Source: an uncultured Oscillospiraceae bacterium
Lineage (GTDB): Bacteria > Bacillota > Clostridia > Oscillospirales > Ruminococcaceae
Direction of reading: 5' to 3'
Assembly: GCA_900543705.1 (NCBI GenBank)
Contig: UQSL01000043.1
Location: forward strand, 1 to 16,666
DNA length: 16,666 nt
Below the pieces are notes generated by a model. The model searched no databases, was not told where the DNA came from, and saw only the letters and a list, made by a program, of their open reading frames with translations. Below, piece after piece: positions 7,251-14,912 of the stretch. The first letter of the stretch is position 1, and every line of letters starts with the position of its first letter. The position numbers were made by a program, and so were the translations under genes.

Positions 7251-7266
7251 TGTTAACTAATTAACA
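7251..7266. promoter_or_regulatory. Probable TetR operator between divergent genes
   Basis: The perfect palindrome TGTTAA-CTAA-TTAACA sits between the divergent dehydrogenase (start 7223) and the regulator (start 7362). On the minus strand a consensus TATAAT (7271-7266) abuts it, so the dehydrogenase transcript would start inside the palindrome. This is the expected place for repression by the adjacent TetR protein. Binding is inferred from position and symmetry. Confidence 0.5.
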
Positions 7267-7361
7267 TTATAAAGGTTTGGAGAAAAAATACTATCGGCAA
7301 TCTGAAAAGCGTGTTGAATAACCAACAGAATCCCGAAATTGTCGGGAAAAGGAGGAAAGAT

Positions 7362-7976
7362 ATGGACAGGCGCGTGAGGAAAACGAAGGAGCGGATCATG
7401 GAAGCTTTTTATTCCATTTCCAGGAAAAAAGCCCTAAATAAAATAACGGTGGCCGAGATGTGCGATCTGGCGGATATTAACCGTTCCACCTTCTACCAGC
7501 ATTATGCGGACATTTTTGCGCTGTTTGAGGAAATCGAGCAGGATTATGTGTCTAAAGTGAAAACGAAGATTGACAGGCTGCGGGAAGACGCGGATCCACA
7601 GGCGGTGATCCAGGAAATCCTGTCCTTTTTGACAGACAACCGTTTGGCAATTCTCTATTTTCTGAAAAACAGGCAATACACCCGGTTTTTCAGCCTGTGC
7701 CAGAATCTGCTGGAGAATTTTTACCGGGAGAGAGTCCATCAAAACTACATGATACCGGACAGCTTTTCCCAGGACAGGCTGGAATTTGCCTTTCGCTTTT
7801 TCAGCGCCGGGTGTTATCAGACCTATTTGGAGTGGCTGGAGGGGAAGACGGACCGGACAATTGCCGAGCTGTCCTTTTATATCAGCGACGTCTCGGACAC
7901 CTACTTTCGGACATATTTTGAGAAAAGAACTGATGCGAATAATCCTTTACAGAAGATTGGGGAGGAGACCGAATGA
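7362..7976 (+). CDS. TetR/AcrR family transcriptional regulator
   Basis: The 204-residue protein has an N-terminal TetR helix-turn-helix (residues about 8-52: TKERIMEAFYSI, then ITVAEMCDLADINRSTFYQH) and an all-helical C-terminal part like the TetR_C_7 group (aromatic pairs such as FRFFSAGCYQTYLEWL). It should bind DNA as a dimer; its ligand is unknown. The ATG at 7362 is preceded by AGGAGGAAAGAT, a strong ribosome site. A GTG 17 codons upstream (7311) is in frame but has no site. The stop overlaps the start of the HAD gene (ATGA), so the two are translated together. The divergent dehydrogenase and the palindrome at 7251-7266 make it the likely local repressor, with autoregulation probable. 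Confidence 0.9.
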   Translation: MDRRVRKTKERIMEAFYSISRKKALNKITVAEMCDLADINRSTFYQHYADIFALFEEIEQDYVSKVKTKIDRLREDADPQAVIQEILSFLTDNRLAILYFLKNRQYTRFFSLCQNLLENFYRERVHQNYMIPDSFSQDRLEFAFRFFSAGCYQTYLEWLEGKTDRTIAELSFYISDVSDTYFRTYFEKRTDANNPLQKIGEETE

Positions 7977-8761
7977 CAGAACATCGCCTTAAGGACAAAA
8001 AACTGTTTGTCCTGGACTTGGACGGAACCTTTTACCTGGACGGCAAGCCGTTTGGAGGTTCTCTCGACTTTTTAAAGAAAGTACGGGAGGCGGGAAAGGA
8101 TTACCTCTTTTTTACCAACAACTCCTCTACCAGCACCACGCGGTATGTAGAACAACTTCGGGCGATGGGAATTGATGCAACTGTTGAGGATATCGCCACC
8201 TCTGCGGATGTGATGATTGACTTTTTAAAGCGGGAACGCCCGGGTAAAACAGTCTACCTGTGTGCAACCGGGGAAACCTATGCTCAATTTGAACAGGCCG
8301 GAATTCCATTAACGGAAGAACAGCCGGATCTTGTGGTACTTACCTTTGACAAGGAGCTGACCTACCGGAAAGTTGAGCGAATGTGCACCTTTATCCGCTC
8401 CGATGCAGAATATCTCTGTACCCACCCGGATGAAAATTGCCCGACCGCGGACGGCCCGATACCGGATTGCGGTTCATTTGTAGCCATGATTGCAGTTTCC
8501 ACCGGAGGGGCACAGCCGAGATATGTGGGAAAGCCCTACCGGGAGACCATTGAGATGGTCAAGCACAAAAAGAATGTCAGTGAGCAGGAAATCGTTTTTG
8601 TCGGCGACAGGCTCCAGACGGATATTGCAATCGGGGCAAAACACGGCGTCGCGAGCATCCTGGTGCTGACCGGGGTGACGACAAGGGAGATGGAACAGGC
8701 GGGTGAAATCCATCCGACCTGGATTTTTGACAGACTTTCGGATGTCACTGCCTGTCTTTAA
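7973..8761 (+). CDS. HAD-IIA family phosphatase (NagD-like)
   Basis: The 262-residue protein is a haloacid dehalogenase superfamily hydrolase of subclass IIA, related to NagD and p-nitrophenyl phosphatases, which remove phosphate from small metabolites in the cytoplasm. Motif I is VLDLDGTFYLDG (nucleophile Asp15, acid/base Asp17). Motif II is FFTNNSS. The motif III lysine lies in VGKPYRETIE, and motif IV is VFVGDRLQTDIAIG, followed by the subclass hallmark ILVLTGVT. Length is normal for the group. The start ATG overlaps the TetR stop by 4 nt, so it belongs to the regulator's operon. Its 3' end overlaps the end of spmB by 3 nt on the opposite strand. The true substrate is unknown. Confidence 0.92.
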   Translation: MTEHRLKDKKLFVLDLDGTFYLDGKPFGGSLDFLKKVREAGKDYLFFTNNSSTSTTRYVEQLRAMGIDATVEDIATSADVMIDFLKRERPGKTVYLCATGETYAQFEQAGIPLTEEQPDLVVLTFDKELTYRKVERMCTFIRSDAEYLCTHPDENCPTADGPIPDCGSFVAMIAVSTGGAQPRYVGKPYRETIEMVKHKKNVSEQEIVFVGDRLQTDIAIGAKHGVASILVLTGVTTREMEQAGEIHPTWIFDRLSDVTACL

Positions 8762-9279
8762 AGCAAAAACAGCCGGACGGCTACCACACTCATCAAAAAT
8801 CCCGTCAAGTCGGCGCTCAGGGCACTGGGTACGGTGTGGCGGGTTTTTTTTACTTTTACGGCACCATAATACACGGCGATGGTGTAAAAGGTGGTCTCCG
8901 TCGAGCCCTGCATCACGCTTGCGACCCTGCCGACAAAGCTGTCCGGCCCATAGGTGTTCAGGATATTTTCGTAGATGGCGAGCGCGCCGCTGCCCGAGAC
9001 CGGGCGCAGCAGGGCGAGCGGAATTGTCTCAGGCGGAAAACCGATGGCTTTGCAGACCGGGCGCAGGGCGTTTGTTAAAATGTCGAGCGCACCGGATGCG
9101 CTGAACATGGCAATGCAGGTCATGAGTGCGACGAGTGCGGGAAGGATACCGAAGGAAGTGGAGAGTCCTTCTTTGGCACCCTCCAGGAACGCATCAAAAA
9201 TATTCACCCCGTGCAGTGCGCCGTAGAGAAAAATCCCGCAGAGAATCAGCGGGATCATGCAATCAGTGACGCGCTGCAT
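8758..9279 (-). CDS. spmB: Spore maturation protein B
   Basis: SpmB works with SpmA in spore core dehydration; loss of the pair in B. subtilis gives spores with high water content and low heat resistance. The 173 residues (178 in B. subtilis) form a membrane protein of the nucleoside-recognition (Gate) fold. Hydrophobic segments cover most of the chain, with the family-typical RPVSGSGALAIYENILNTYG and GSTETTFYTIAVYYGAVKVK. The ATG at 9279 follows GAGGAGGAAGC with suitable spacing and overlaps the spmA end by 17 nt, which indicates coupled translation. The stop overlaps the convergent HAD gene. Confidence 0.95.
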   Translation of the reverse strand: MQRVTDCMIPLILCGIFLYGALHGVNIFDAFLEGAKEGLSTSFGILPALVALMTCIAMFSASGALDILTNALRPVCKAIGFPPETIPLALLRPVSGSGALAIYENILNTYGPDSFVGRVASVMQGSTETTFYTIAVYYGAVKVKKTRHTVPSALSADLTGFLMSVVAVRLFLL

Positions 9280-9868
9280 GCATGCTTCCTCCTCTCTGCA
9301 TGTTGCTTAGTATCTTTGCCATCACGATGCCGACGGTCACTGACAGCAGGGAGCAAAGCCAGACAGCCGGCATGATCTCCATCGGCGCCGCGCTGCCGTG
9401 GGCCAGGCGCAGGGTCGCAATTGTCGTGGGAATCAATTGAATGGATGCGGTATTTAACACCACAAAGGTTACCATGTCGTTGGAAGCGATCCCGGGTTCC
9501 GGGGAATCCTTGGACAGTTCCCTCATCGCCGCAATGCCGAGCGGCGTTGCGGCGTTGCCAAGTCCGAGAAAGTTTGCAATCATATTCATGGAAATTGCCT
9601 GTGCCGCCTTGGATCCCGGCCGTACTCCTTTAAACAGCAGTCTGAGGAGTGGGGAAAGGGCCTTGGCAAGCCGTTTGGTCAGGCCGGAATGCTCGGCGAC
9701 TTTCATGACACCCGACCACAGGCACATGGCCCCTATTAGTTTGAGACAGAGGGTGACCGCCTGCATTCCCCCGTCAAGCGCGGCGTTGGAAACCTCCCCT
9801 ATGCGCCCGGTTAAAAACCCGAACACAACGGAGAGGAAAATCATTCCCAGAAAGACGAAAGACATCAT
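9263..9868 (-). CDS. spmA: Spore maturation protein A
   Basis: Partner of SpmB in lowering spore core water. The 201-residue protein is close to the usual length (196 in B. subtilis). It has N-terminal hydrophobic helices, then the conserved Gate-domain stretch SMNMIANFLGLGNAATPLGI and a further segment VTFVVLNTASIQLIPTTIAT. Two adjacent ATG codons (9868 and 9865) follow a G-rich site (GGGGGTAGG), so either may start the protein. In B. subtilis the pair lies downstream of dacB; no dacB is present here, and the gene starts its own unit. I could not find a convincing sigma-E or sigma-G promoter in the 100 nt upstream. Confidence 0.95.
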   Translation of the reverse strand: MMSFVFLGMIFLSVVFGFLTGRIGEVSNAALDGGMQAVTLCLKLIGAMCLWSGVMKVAEHSGLTKRLAKALSPLLRLLFKGVRPGSKAAQAISMNMIANFLGLGNAATPLGIAAMRELSKDSPEPGIASNDMVTFVVLNTASIQLIPTTIATLRLAHGSAAPMEIMPAVWLCSLLSVTVGIVMAKILSNMQRGGSMHAARH

Positions 9869-9959
9869 TGATAACCTACCCCCATTGTGGAAAATCTGGA
9901 AGAATATTACTGATTTCGAGGCTTTATGTGAACAAATTCAAAATTGAGCAAGACATTTA

Positions 9960-9988
9960 TTGACATTTTTTGAAAATTAAGCTATATT
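9960..9988 (+). promoter_or_regulatory. Sigma-A promoter of the AbrB-like gene
   Basis: A perfect TTGACA (9960-9965), a 17-nt AT-rich spacer and TATATT (9983-9988) form a strong vegetative promoter. Its position rules out translation starts before about 9995 and so supports the ATG at 10033. Confidence 0.8.
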
Positions 9989-10032
9989 TATGTCAAAAGA
10001 TGATTTACTATGTGGAAAGAGAGGAATTCAAC

Positions 10033-10275
10033 ATGAAATCAACAGGAATTGTAAGGCCAGTAGATAATTTGGGCAGGATCGTAGTTCCGGCAGAACTGCG
10101 CCGTACGCTCAATATAAACGAAAAAGATTCGTTAGAGATATATGTCGACAACGAAAACATTATTCTGAGAAAATACGAGCCTGCATGCATTTTCTGTAAT
10201 GATGCCCAGGATGTGATCCAATACAAAGGTAAGAACATCTGTGCGCATTGCCTCAGAGAGCTCAAACAGCTCTGA
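10033..10275 (+). CDS. AbrB/SpoVT-type transition-state regulator with C-terminal CxxC pair
   Basis: The 80-residue protein starts with a swapped-hairpin AbrB DNA-binding domain (residues 3-47: GIVRPVDNLGRIVVPAELRR followed by TLNINEKDSLEIY), as in AbrB, Abh and the N-terminus of SpoVT. These dimers or tetramers bind AT-rich promoter DNA and repress stationary-phase and sporulation genes. The C-terminal 30 residues differ from B. subtilis AbrB. They carry CIFC (52-55) and CAHC (70-73), a likely zinc-binding knuckle seen in many clostridial paralogues. The ATG at 10033 is preceded by GAGAGGAATTCAAC and follows a strong promoter. A monocistronic unit is indicated by the terminator 20 nt after the stop. 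Targets are unknown. Confidence 0.92.
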   Translation: MKSTGIVRPVDNLGRIVVPAELRRTLNINEKDSLEIYVDNENIILRKYEPACIFCNDAQDVIQYKGKNICAHCLRELKQL

Positions 10276-10295
10276 TACGGATTGCTTGCCGTTGG

Positions 10296-10328
10296 CCCGG
10301 TGCGAATTTCGCACCGGGATTTTTTTTT
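10296..10328 (+). terminator. Rho-independent terminator of the AbrB-like gene
   Basis: A perfect 10-bp stem (CCCGGTGCGA at 10296-10305, TCGCACCGGG at 10309-10318) with a 3-nt loop is followed by nine T residues. It lies directly after the stop at 10275. Confidence 0.92.
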
Positions 10329-10548
10329 GCCGATTTGCCGTAATGTCGCTCTTTACCGTCTTTGTCATGGTGGGGAAGGGGACCGCTTTGTGACATCCTT
10401 GGGCACGACCGGATGATCACATATCTACATTTGGAGTAAAGTTAAGCACTGCACGGCTCTGCCCAACCTGTACTCTGCAAAAATATACCTGCGGCAGCAT
10501 GCAGATAATTTCAGGTTACCCGCCTGGATATTCCGAGGACTTGCATGG

Positions 10549-10563
10549 AATGTCCTGAAAATG
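10549..10563 (+). promoter_or_regulatory. Possible CodY-like box upstream of the Liv operon
   Basis: AATGTCCTGAAAATG matches 12 of 15 positions of the CodY consensus AATTTTCWGAAAATT and lies about 20 nt before the binding-protein start. CodY represses branched-chain amino acid uptake in many Firmicutes when those amino acids are plentiful. With three mismatches this is only suggestive, and whether this organism has CodY is not visible here. The rest of 10329-10548 shows no clear promoter. Confidence 0.25.
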
Positions 10564-10583
10564 AATACAGTTAGCACTGGGTG

Positions 10584-11729
10584 ATGATTTTGAAGAGAAG
10601 GCTTACAAAGCTTACGATAGGGATACTTTGCCTGTGCCTGTTACTCCCATTACAGGGGTGCGGCGGTAAGGCGGACGAAATCCGCATTGGAATCAACCTG
10701 GAGCTTTCCGGAATGCTGGCCCAGTATGGCCGCGCCTGCCAAGAGGGGATTTTACTTGCGGTGGAGGAACAAAACGCACAGGGAGGGATAAATGGGAAAA
10801 AAGTCATTATCAAGCAGGCAGACAACCGTTCCCAGAACTATGATTCCGCTGTATGCGCGCAGCGCCTGGTGGACGTGGAGGACTGTATCGCCATTATCGG
10901 CCCCTCCACCTCCGGCGGAGTAAAATCCGAGCTGCTCTGCGATTTGGGGGTTCCGGTCCTGGTCCCCTCCGCGACGTCGGACACTCTGTTACCAGAGGAT
11001 ACACAGGAAAACCACATGTTTCGCATCTGTTATACGGACACCGCACAGGGTAAAGCCATGGCGGAGTATGCTGATAAGCTTGGTTTCCGCTCGGTTGCCG
11101 TCTTTACCGATGGGGGAAGCGACTACAGCCGGGGGACGAGCGAGGTATTCCGCACTCATTTTGAATGGCTTGGCGGGAAAATCATCACGCAGGAGTACTA
11201 TACCTCCGGGGACACGGATTTCCTCGCCCAGCTGGGAAAACTCAAAGCCGAACAACCGGACGCCATCTATTTACCCGGCTTTTACGCGGAGGCGGGGATG
11301 ATTATCCGCCAGGCAAGAGAGCTTGGGATGGACTGCGCGTTTTTAAGCGGGGACTCCTTTGATTCGGGCGCGCTTGAAGAACTGGTGGGGAAAAAAGAGT
11401 ATTTGAGCAAAATCTATTTTACCAACCACTATGCTCCGGGAGAGAATCGGCTTGAGGCGTTTGCGAAACTGTTTGAGGAGCGGTACGGATACTATCCGGG
11501 TTCCTACAGCGCGCTCGGCTATGACACGGCAAAGCTGCTTTTTTGGGCCATCGAGCAGGCAGGAGAGGATCCGCAGGCGATTGAACGGGCTTTAGAGCAG
11601 ATGAAGTCTTTTTCCGGCGTGACCGGGAGTTTTTTCTTTGACGAAGCCCACAACGCGGTCAAAGAAGTGGAATTGAACGGCATCGAAAACGGTGTGCGTT
11701 TTGCCGTAAAAACAGGGGAGGGGGACTAA
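10584..11729 (+). CDS. livJ: Branched-chain amino acid-type ABC transporter substrate-binding lipoprotein
   Basis: The first gene of the importer operon encodes the extracellular binding lipoprotein that delivers ligand to the LivHM permease. A positively charged start (MILKRRLTK) and hydrophobic segment lead to the lipobox LPLQGC, after which the Cys would be lipid-anchored. The mature part is a Periplasmic-binding-protein type 1 fold (Peripla_BP_6): RIGINLELSGMLAQYGRACQ, GGINGKKV, then the ligand-loop motifs IIGPSTSGG, VPSATSD and SDYSRG. Total length, about 381 residues, is normal. The start is unclear. GTG 10581, ATG 10584 and TTG 10590 are in frame, and the only good ribosome site, GGGTGAT (10579-10585), suits the TTG. 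The stop is 1 nt before livH. Leucine/isoleucine/valine is the family default; other amino acids or amides are possible. Confidence 0.9.
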   Translation: MILKRRLTKLTIGILCLCLLLPLQGCGGKADEIRIGINLELSGMLAQYGRACQEGILLAVEEQNAQGGINGKKVIIKQADNRSQNYDSAVCAQRLVDVEDCIAIIGPSTSGGVKSELLCDLGVPVLVPSATSDTLLPEDTQENHMFRICYTDTAQGKAMAEYADKLGFRSVAVFTDGGSDYSRGTSEVFRTHFEWLGGKIITQEYYTSGDTDFLAQLGKLKAEQPDAIYLPGFYAEAGMIIRQARELGMDCAFLSGDSFDSGALEELVGKKEYLSKIYFTNHYAPGENRLEAFAKLFEERYGYYPGSYSALGYDTAKLLFWAIEQAGEDPQAIERALEQMKSFSGVTGSFFFDEAHNAVKEVELNGIENGVRFAVKTGEGD

Positions 11730-11730
11730 T

Positions 11731-12600
11731 ATGCAGTCATTACAGCATCTGGTTAACGCATTGTCCCTCGGCTCTTTGTATGCGGCGGTTGCCATCGGGT
11801 ATACAATGGTGTTCAGCGTGCTGCGCCTGGTCAATTTCGCGCATGGGGATATTATGATGATGGGAGCCTATCTCGGCTATTTGTGCATGAAGCTGTTTTC
11901 CCTCCCTGTTTCGGCGGCGCTGCTGCTTTCGATGGCGCTGTGTGGAGGGTTCGGGGTGCTTTGCGAGCGGTTTATTTACCGCAGGACGCGCGATGCGGAC
12001 ACTATGATGATTGCAGCCGTCGGGGTTTCCCTTGTGTTGGAATATGGCTTTATGCTGATTTTTGGGGCGCAGCCCCATGTCATTCCGGAAAACCCGATGA
12101 ACACGGTCATCACGGTGGGCGGGGTCTCCTTTACCGGAGTCAAGCTCGCGTGCGTGGCGCTGGTAGCCGTAGCGCTCGTCGCGCTGCACCTGCTGCTTGG
12201 CCATACGAAACTCGGCGTGGGCATCCGTGCGGTGGCGAGCAACCGGGAAGCGGCGCAGCTGTGCGGCATCGATACCCGGCGGCCGACCGGGCTGGTCTTT
12301 TTCCTCGGCTCCGCCCTGGCGGGCTGTGCAGGGATTTTGTATGGAAGCGCGTTTTCGATGAACCCCCTGATGGGGATGACGATCGGCATGAAGGGGTTTG
12401 CGGCGGCGGTTGTGGGCGGAATCGGCAGCATCAGCGGCGCAGTGCTCGGCGCCTACCTGATGGCGTTCGCGGAGACCTTCTGCGCGGTCTACTTGAGCTC
12501 CGCGTATAAGGACGCGGTCGCCTTCCTGATTTTGATGGCGGTGCTCATCTTCTTCCCCTCCGGGATATTCCCAAAAAACAGCGCGGCAAAGCGCAGCTAG
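11731..12600 (+). CDS. livH: Branched-chain amino acid ABC transporter permease LivH
   Basis: One of two membrane subunits of the importer. The 289-residue protein is almost entirely hydrophobic with about eight membrane helices. Family motifs visible are LVNFAHGDIMMMGAYLGYL near the N-terminus, GVGIRAVASNREAAQLCGI (the cytoplasmic coupling region that contacts the ATPases) and GFAAAVVGGIGSISGAVLGA near the C-terminus. Length is typical (about 290-308). The ATG follows GGGGAGGGGGACTAAT and lies 1 nt after the binding-protein stop. The livM ribosome site AGGAGG overlaps its own stop codon. Confidence 0.95.
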   Translation: MQSLQHLVNALSLGSLYAAVAIGYTMVFSVLRLVNFAHGDIMMMGAYLGYLCMKLFSLPVSAALLLSMALCGGFGVLCERFIYRRTRDADTMMIAAVGVSLVLEYGFMLIFGAQPHVIPENPMNTVITVGGVSFTGVKLACVALVAVALVALHLLLGHTKLGVGIRAVASNREAAQLCGIDTRRPTGLVFFLGSALAGCAGILYGSAFSMNPLMGMTIGMKGFAAAVVGGIGSISGAVLGAYLMAFAETFCAVYLSSAYKDAVAFLILMAVLIFFPSGIFPKNSAAKRS

Positions 12601-12610
12601 GAGGCGGAAG

Positions 12611-13507
12611 ATGATAAAGCGAAACCGGATACTCTTTCTCCTTCTGCTCGGCGGTGCCCTTGTCCTCAGCACCCTGCCGATGCAGGGCCTTGCGAAAACA
12701 GTGACCATGCGGGTGAGTATTATGTGTATTGCCTCGCTGGGGGTGTATATCTGCTACGCGGTATCCCACATGATGATTTTGTGCCAGGCGGGATTTCTTG
12801 CGATCGGGGCGTACACAGCGGGCGTCATCCTGCGCTCGCTTAAATCCCAGGCCGTGCCAGTGTCCATGGCGGCGGCTATCTTTGGCGCGGTGGCTGCGGG
12901 AGTCCTTATCTCCTGGCTTTTAAGCTTTGCAATATTGAAATTGCAGGGGGATTATTTTTCCATGGCAACCATCGGCGCGGGGGAGGTCATCCGCATCTTT
13001 TTCCAAAACTGCGATGAGCTGGGCAGTGCCGCAGGGCTGTACAATATCCCGCAGAAAACCCAACCGTTTGTGACAGTCTGCCTGCTTGTGGCCAGTGCCC
13101 TGTTCTTGATGAAGATGGAAGGCGGCTGGATGTTCCAAAAATTCCGCGCAGTCAAAAGTGATATGCAGGCCGCGCAGTCCATCGGCATCAACGTGATGGG
13201 GCAGCGCCGGACCGCACTCATCCTGTGCTCCGCGCTTGGGGCGCTTGCAGGTGCACTGATGGCGGGGCAAAACGGGTTTATCAGTCCGTCGGATTTTACC
13301 TTTCTGCGCTCGATGGACTGCGTTGCTGCGGTCATCATCGGAGGCTTTTCCTCCCCTGTGGGGACGGTACTTGCCGCGGGAGGGCTGGAGCTTACAACCG
13401 TGCTGTTCCAGATGTTTTCCGAAGTGCGTATGATACTCTATGGAGTCCTGCTCATTGGAGCGGCCTGGTACCGTTCCTCCAAAAACCAGCAGGAGAAAGG
13501 GGTTTGA
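12611..13507 (+). CDS. livM: Branched-chain amino acid ABC transporter permease LivM
   Basis: The second membrane subunit, pairing with LivH. It has 298 residues and about eight to nine membrane helices. The family pattern is seen in GFLAIGAYTAGVILRSLKSQ, then YFSMATIGAGEVIRIFFQNC, the coupling segment FRAVKSDMQAAQSIGINVMG and VAAVIIGGFSSPVGTVLAAG. It lacks the N-terminal extension of the E. coli protein (425 residues), as is usual in Firmicutes. The ATG follows TAGGAGGCGGAAG with good spacing. The next gene begins 6 nt after the stop. Confidence 0.95.
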   Translation: MIKRNRILFLLLLGGALVLSTLPMQGLAKTVTMRVSIMCIASLGVYICYAVSHMMILCQAGFLAIGAYTAGVILRSLKSQAVPVSMAAAIFGAVAAGVLISWLLSFAILKLQGDYFSMATIGAGEVIRIFFQNCDELGSAAGLYNIPQKTQPFVTVCLLVASALFLMKMEGGWMFQKFRAVKSDMQAAQSIGINVMGQRRTALILCSALGALAGALMAGQNGFISPSDFTFLRSMDCVAAVIIGGFSSPVGTVLAAGGLELTTVLFQMFSEVRMILYGVLLIGAAWYRSSKNQQEKGV

Positions 13508-13513
13508 AGCTTT

Positions 13514-14233
13514 TTGGATTTGCTGTACTGTGAACATCTCTCCAAAGCCTTTGGAGGAGTCAAAGCGGTGGACGACGTGACCCTTCATCTCGAAGAGGGG
13601 AAAGTGACCGGGCTTATCGGGGGAAACGGCGCTGGCAAGACAACACTGTTCAACCTGATGACCGGGTTTCTCCCGGCGGACGGGGGTGGAATCTTTTTTT
13701 ACCCCGGACAAAAAAATGAGATTTCCCTATACCGCAAGCAGCCCTTTGAGTATGCGCATCTGGGAATTGCCCGTACTTTTCAGAATATTCGCCTGTTTAA
13801 AACACTCAGCGTTAAGGAACACCTGATGCTGGCAAAACATGTGTGCAAAAACGACATCGACATCAAAGAATTGATGGAGACCCTTGAAATCGAAAAACTG
13901 GCGGAACAAAACGCCAATTATTTAAGCTATGGCGATAAACGGTGTGTAGAGCTGGGCCGCGCAATCGCGACTGGGGCAAAACTGCTCTTTTTAGATGAGC
14001 CCTGTGCGGGGCTAAACGAGGAGGAGAGCCGAAGACTGCTGCGGGTGCTGCATCAGGTAAAGCAAAAATACGGCCTGACGCTATGTGTCATCGAACACAA
14101 TATGGAGTTTATCCGCGGGCTGTGCGATTTCGTCTATGCGATGGATTTCGGGAAAATCCTGTGCGAAGGGGAACCCGAGTATGTCTTACAGCATCCGTCG
14201 GTGAGGAGGGCTGTCTTTGGAGAAAATGTTTAG
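13514..14233 (+). CDS. livG: Branched-chain amino acid ABC transporter ATP-binding protein LivG
   Basis: The first of two ATPases that power the LivHM permease from the cytoplasmic face. Its 239 residues show Walker A GGNGAGKT (36-43), the Q-loop region ARTFQNIRLF, the variant signature LSYGDKR common in LivG, Walker B LLFLDEPCAGLN and the H-loop IEHNMEF. The chosen start is TTG at 13514, which gives the usual MDLLYCEHLSKAFGG N-terminus. AAAGGGG about 11 nt upstream would serve as ribosome site. The insert DGGGIFFYPGQKNEISLYRK after the Walker A region is the family's typical loop. Its end overlaps livF by 17 nt. Confidence 0.95.
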   Translation: MDLLYCEHLSKAFGGVKAVDDVTLHLEEGKVTGLIGGNGAGKTTLFNLMTGFLPADGGGIFFYPGQKNEISLYRKQPFEYAHLGIARTFQNIRLFKTLSVKEHLMLAKHVCKNDIDIKELMETLEIEKLAEQNANYLSYGDKRCVELGRAIATGAKLLFLDEPCAGLNEEESRRLLRVLHQVKQKYGLTLCVIEHNMEFIRGLCDFVYAMDFGKILCEGEPEYVLQHPSVRRAVFGENV

Positions 14234-14912
14234 CGCAGAGAACCTCTCCTGCGGATATGGGGAGCTGCGGGTGCTCTCGGATCTTTCCTTTTCCTTGGAG
14301 GAAGGGGAGGTGCTTGCCGTCGTGGGTATCAACGGGGCGGGGAAATCCACCTTGTTTCGGACACTGGCGGGCTTGGAGCCGGCGCTCGGAGGAAAAATCC
14401 GGTACCGAGAGCGGGAGATAGAGGGGATGGAACCTTCCGCTAGGGTGCGCCTCGGGGTTTCCCTCGTGCCAGAGGGACGGCAGGTGTTTGAGGAGCTGAC
14501 GGTGGAGGATAATCTGAAAGCGGGTGGGTACTTAAGCGATCGCAACCAGGTAATGGAGCTTATTGCCGTGTACAATCAGTTCCCACAGTTGAGGAACCTG
14601 AGCAAACGGCAGGCGGGGTATCTCTCCGGAGGGGAACAGCAGCAGCTTGCCATTGCTCGCGCCATGATGGCACACCCAAAAGTGCTGCTGCTCGATGAGC
14701 CGACAATGGGGCTGTCCGTCAAGATGGCGCGCAACGTCTACGAGACGGTAGAGCGGCTGAAAAAACGGGGCGTGACGATTTTGCTCTCCGGACAGGATGT
14801 GGCAAAGACGCTGGCTGTCTCCGATAAGGCGCTGTTTTTGGAAAACGGAAAAGCGTGTCTGTTGGAAAAAGTGGAGTTTGCAGGGCTTATCGGCAAAAGC
14901 AAAGGGGGATGA
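14217..14912 (+). CDS. livF: Branched-chain amino acid ABC transporter ATP-binding protein LivF
   Basis: The second ATPase of the importer and last gene of the operon. The 231 residues include Walker A GINGAGKS (37-44), LVPEGRQVFEELTVEDNL (a LivF hallmark), signature LSGGEQQQ and Walker B VLLLDEPTMGLS. Where most ABC ATPases have the switch histidine, LivF proteins usually read VEQN; here it is LSGQDVAKTL, so the Gln is kept but the surroundings have drifted. The start is taken as TTG 14217, seven nt after GAGGAGGG; ATG 14226 is the alternative. No hairpin terminator is obvious right after the stop. Confidence 0.93.
   Translation: MEKMFSAENLSCGYGELRVLSDLSFSLEEGEVLAVVGINGAGKSTLFRTLAGLEPALGGKIRYREREIEGMEPSARVRLGVSLVPEGRQVFEELTVEDNLKAGGYLSDRNQVMELIAVYNQFPQLRNLSKRQAGYLSGGEQQQLAIARAMMAHPKVLLLDEPTMGLSVKMARNVYETVERLKKRGVTILLSGQDVAKTLAVSDKALFLENGKACLLEKVEFAGLIGKSKGG

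Noticed and set aside
11740..12708. 322-codon minus-strand frame opposite livH
   Set aside because: His/Arg/Gln-rich shadow of the GC-rich livH gene, whose own frame has clear family motifs.
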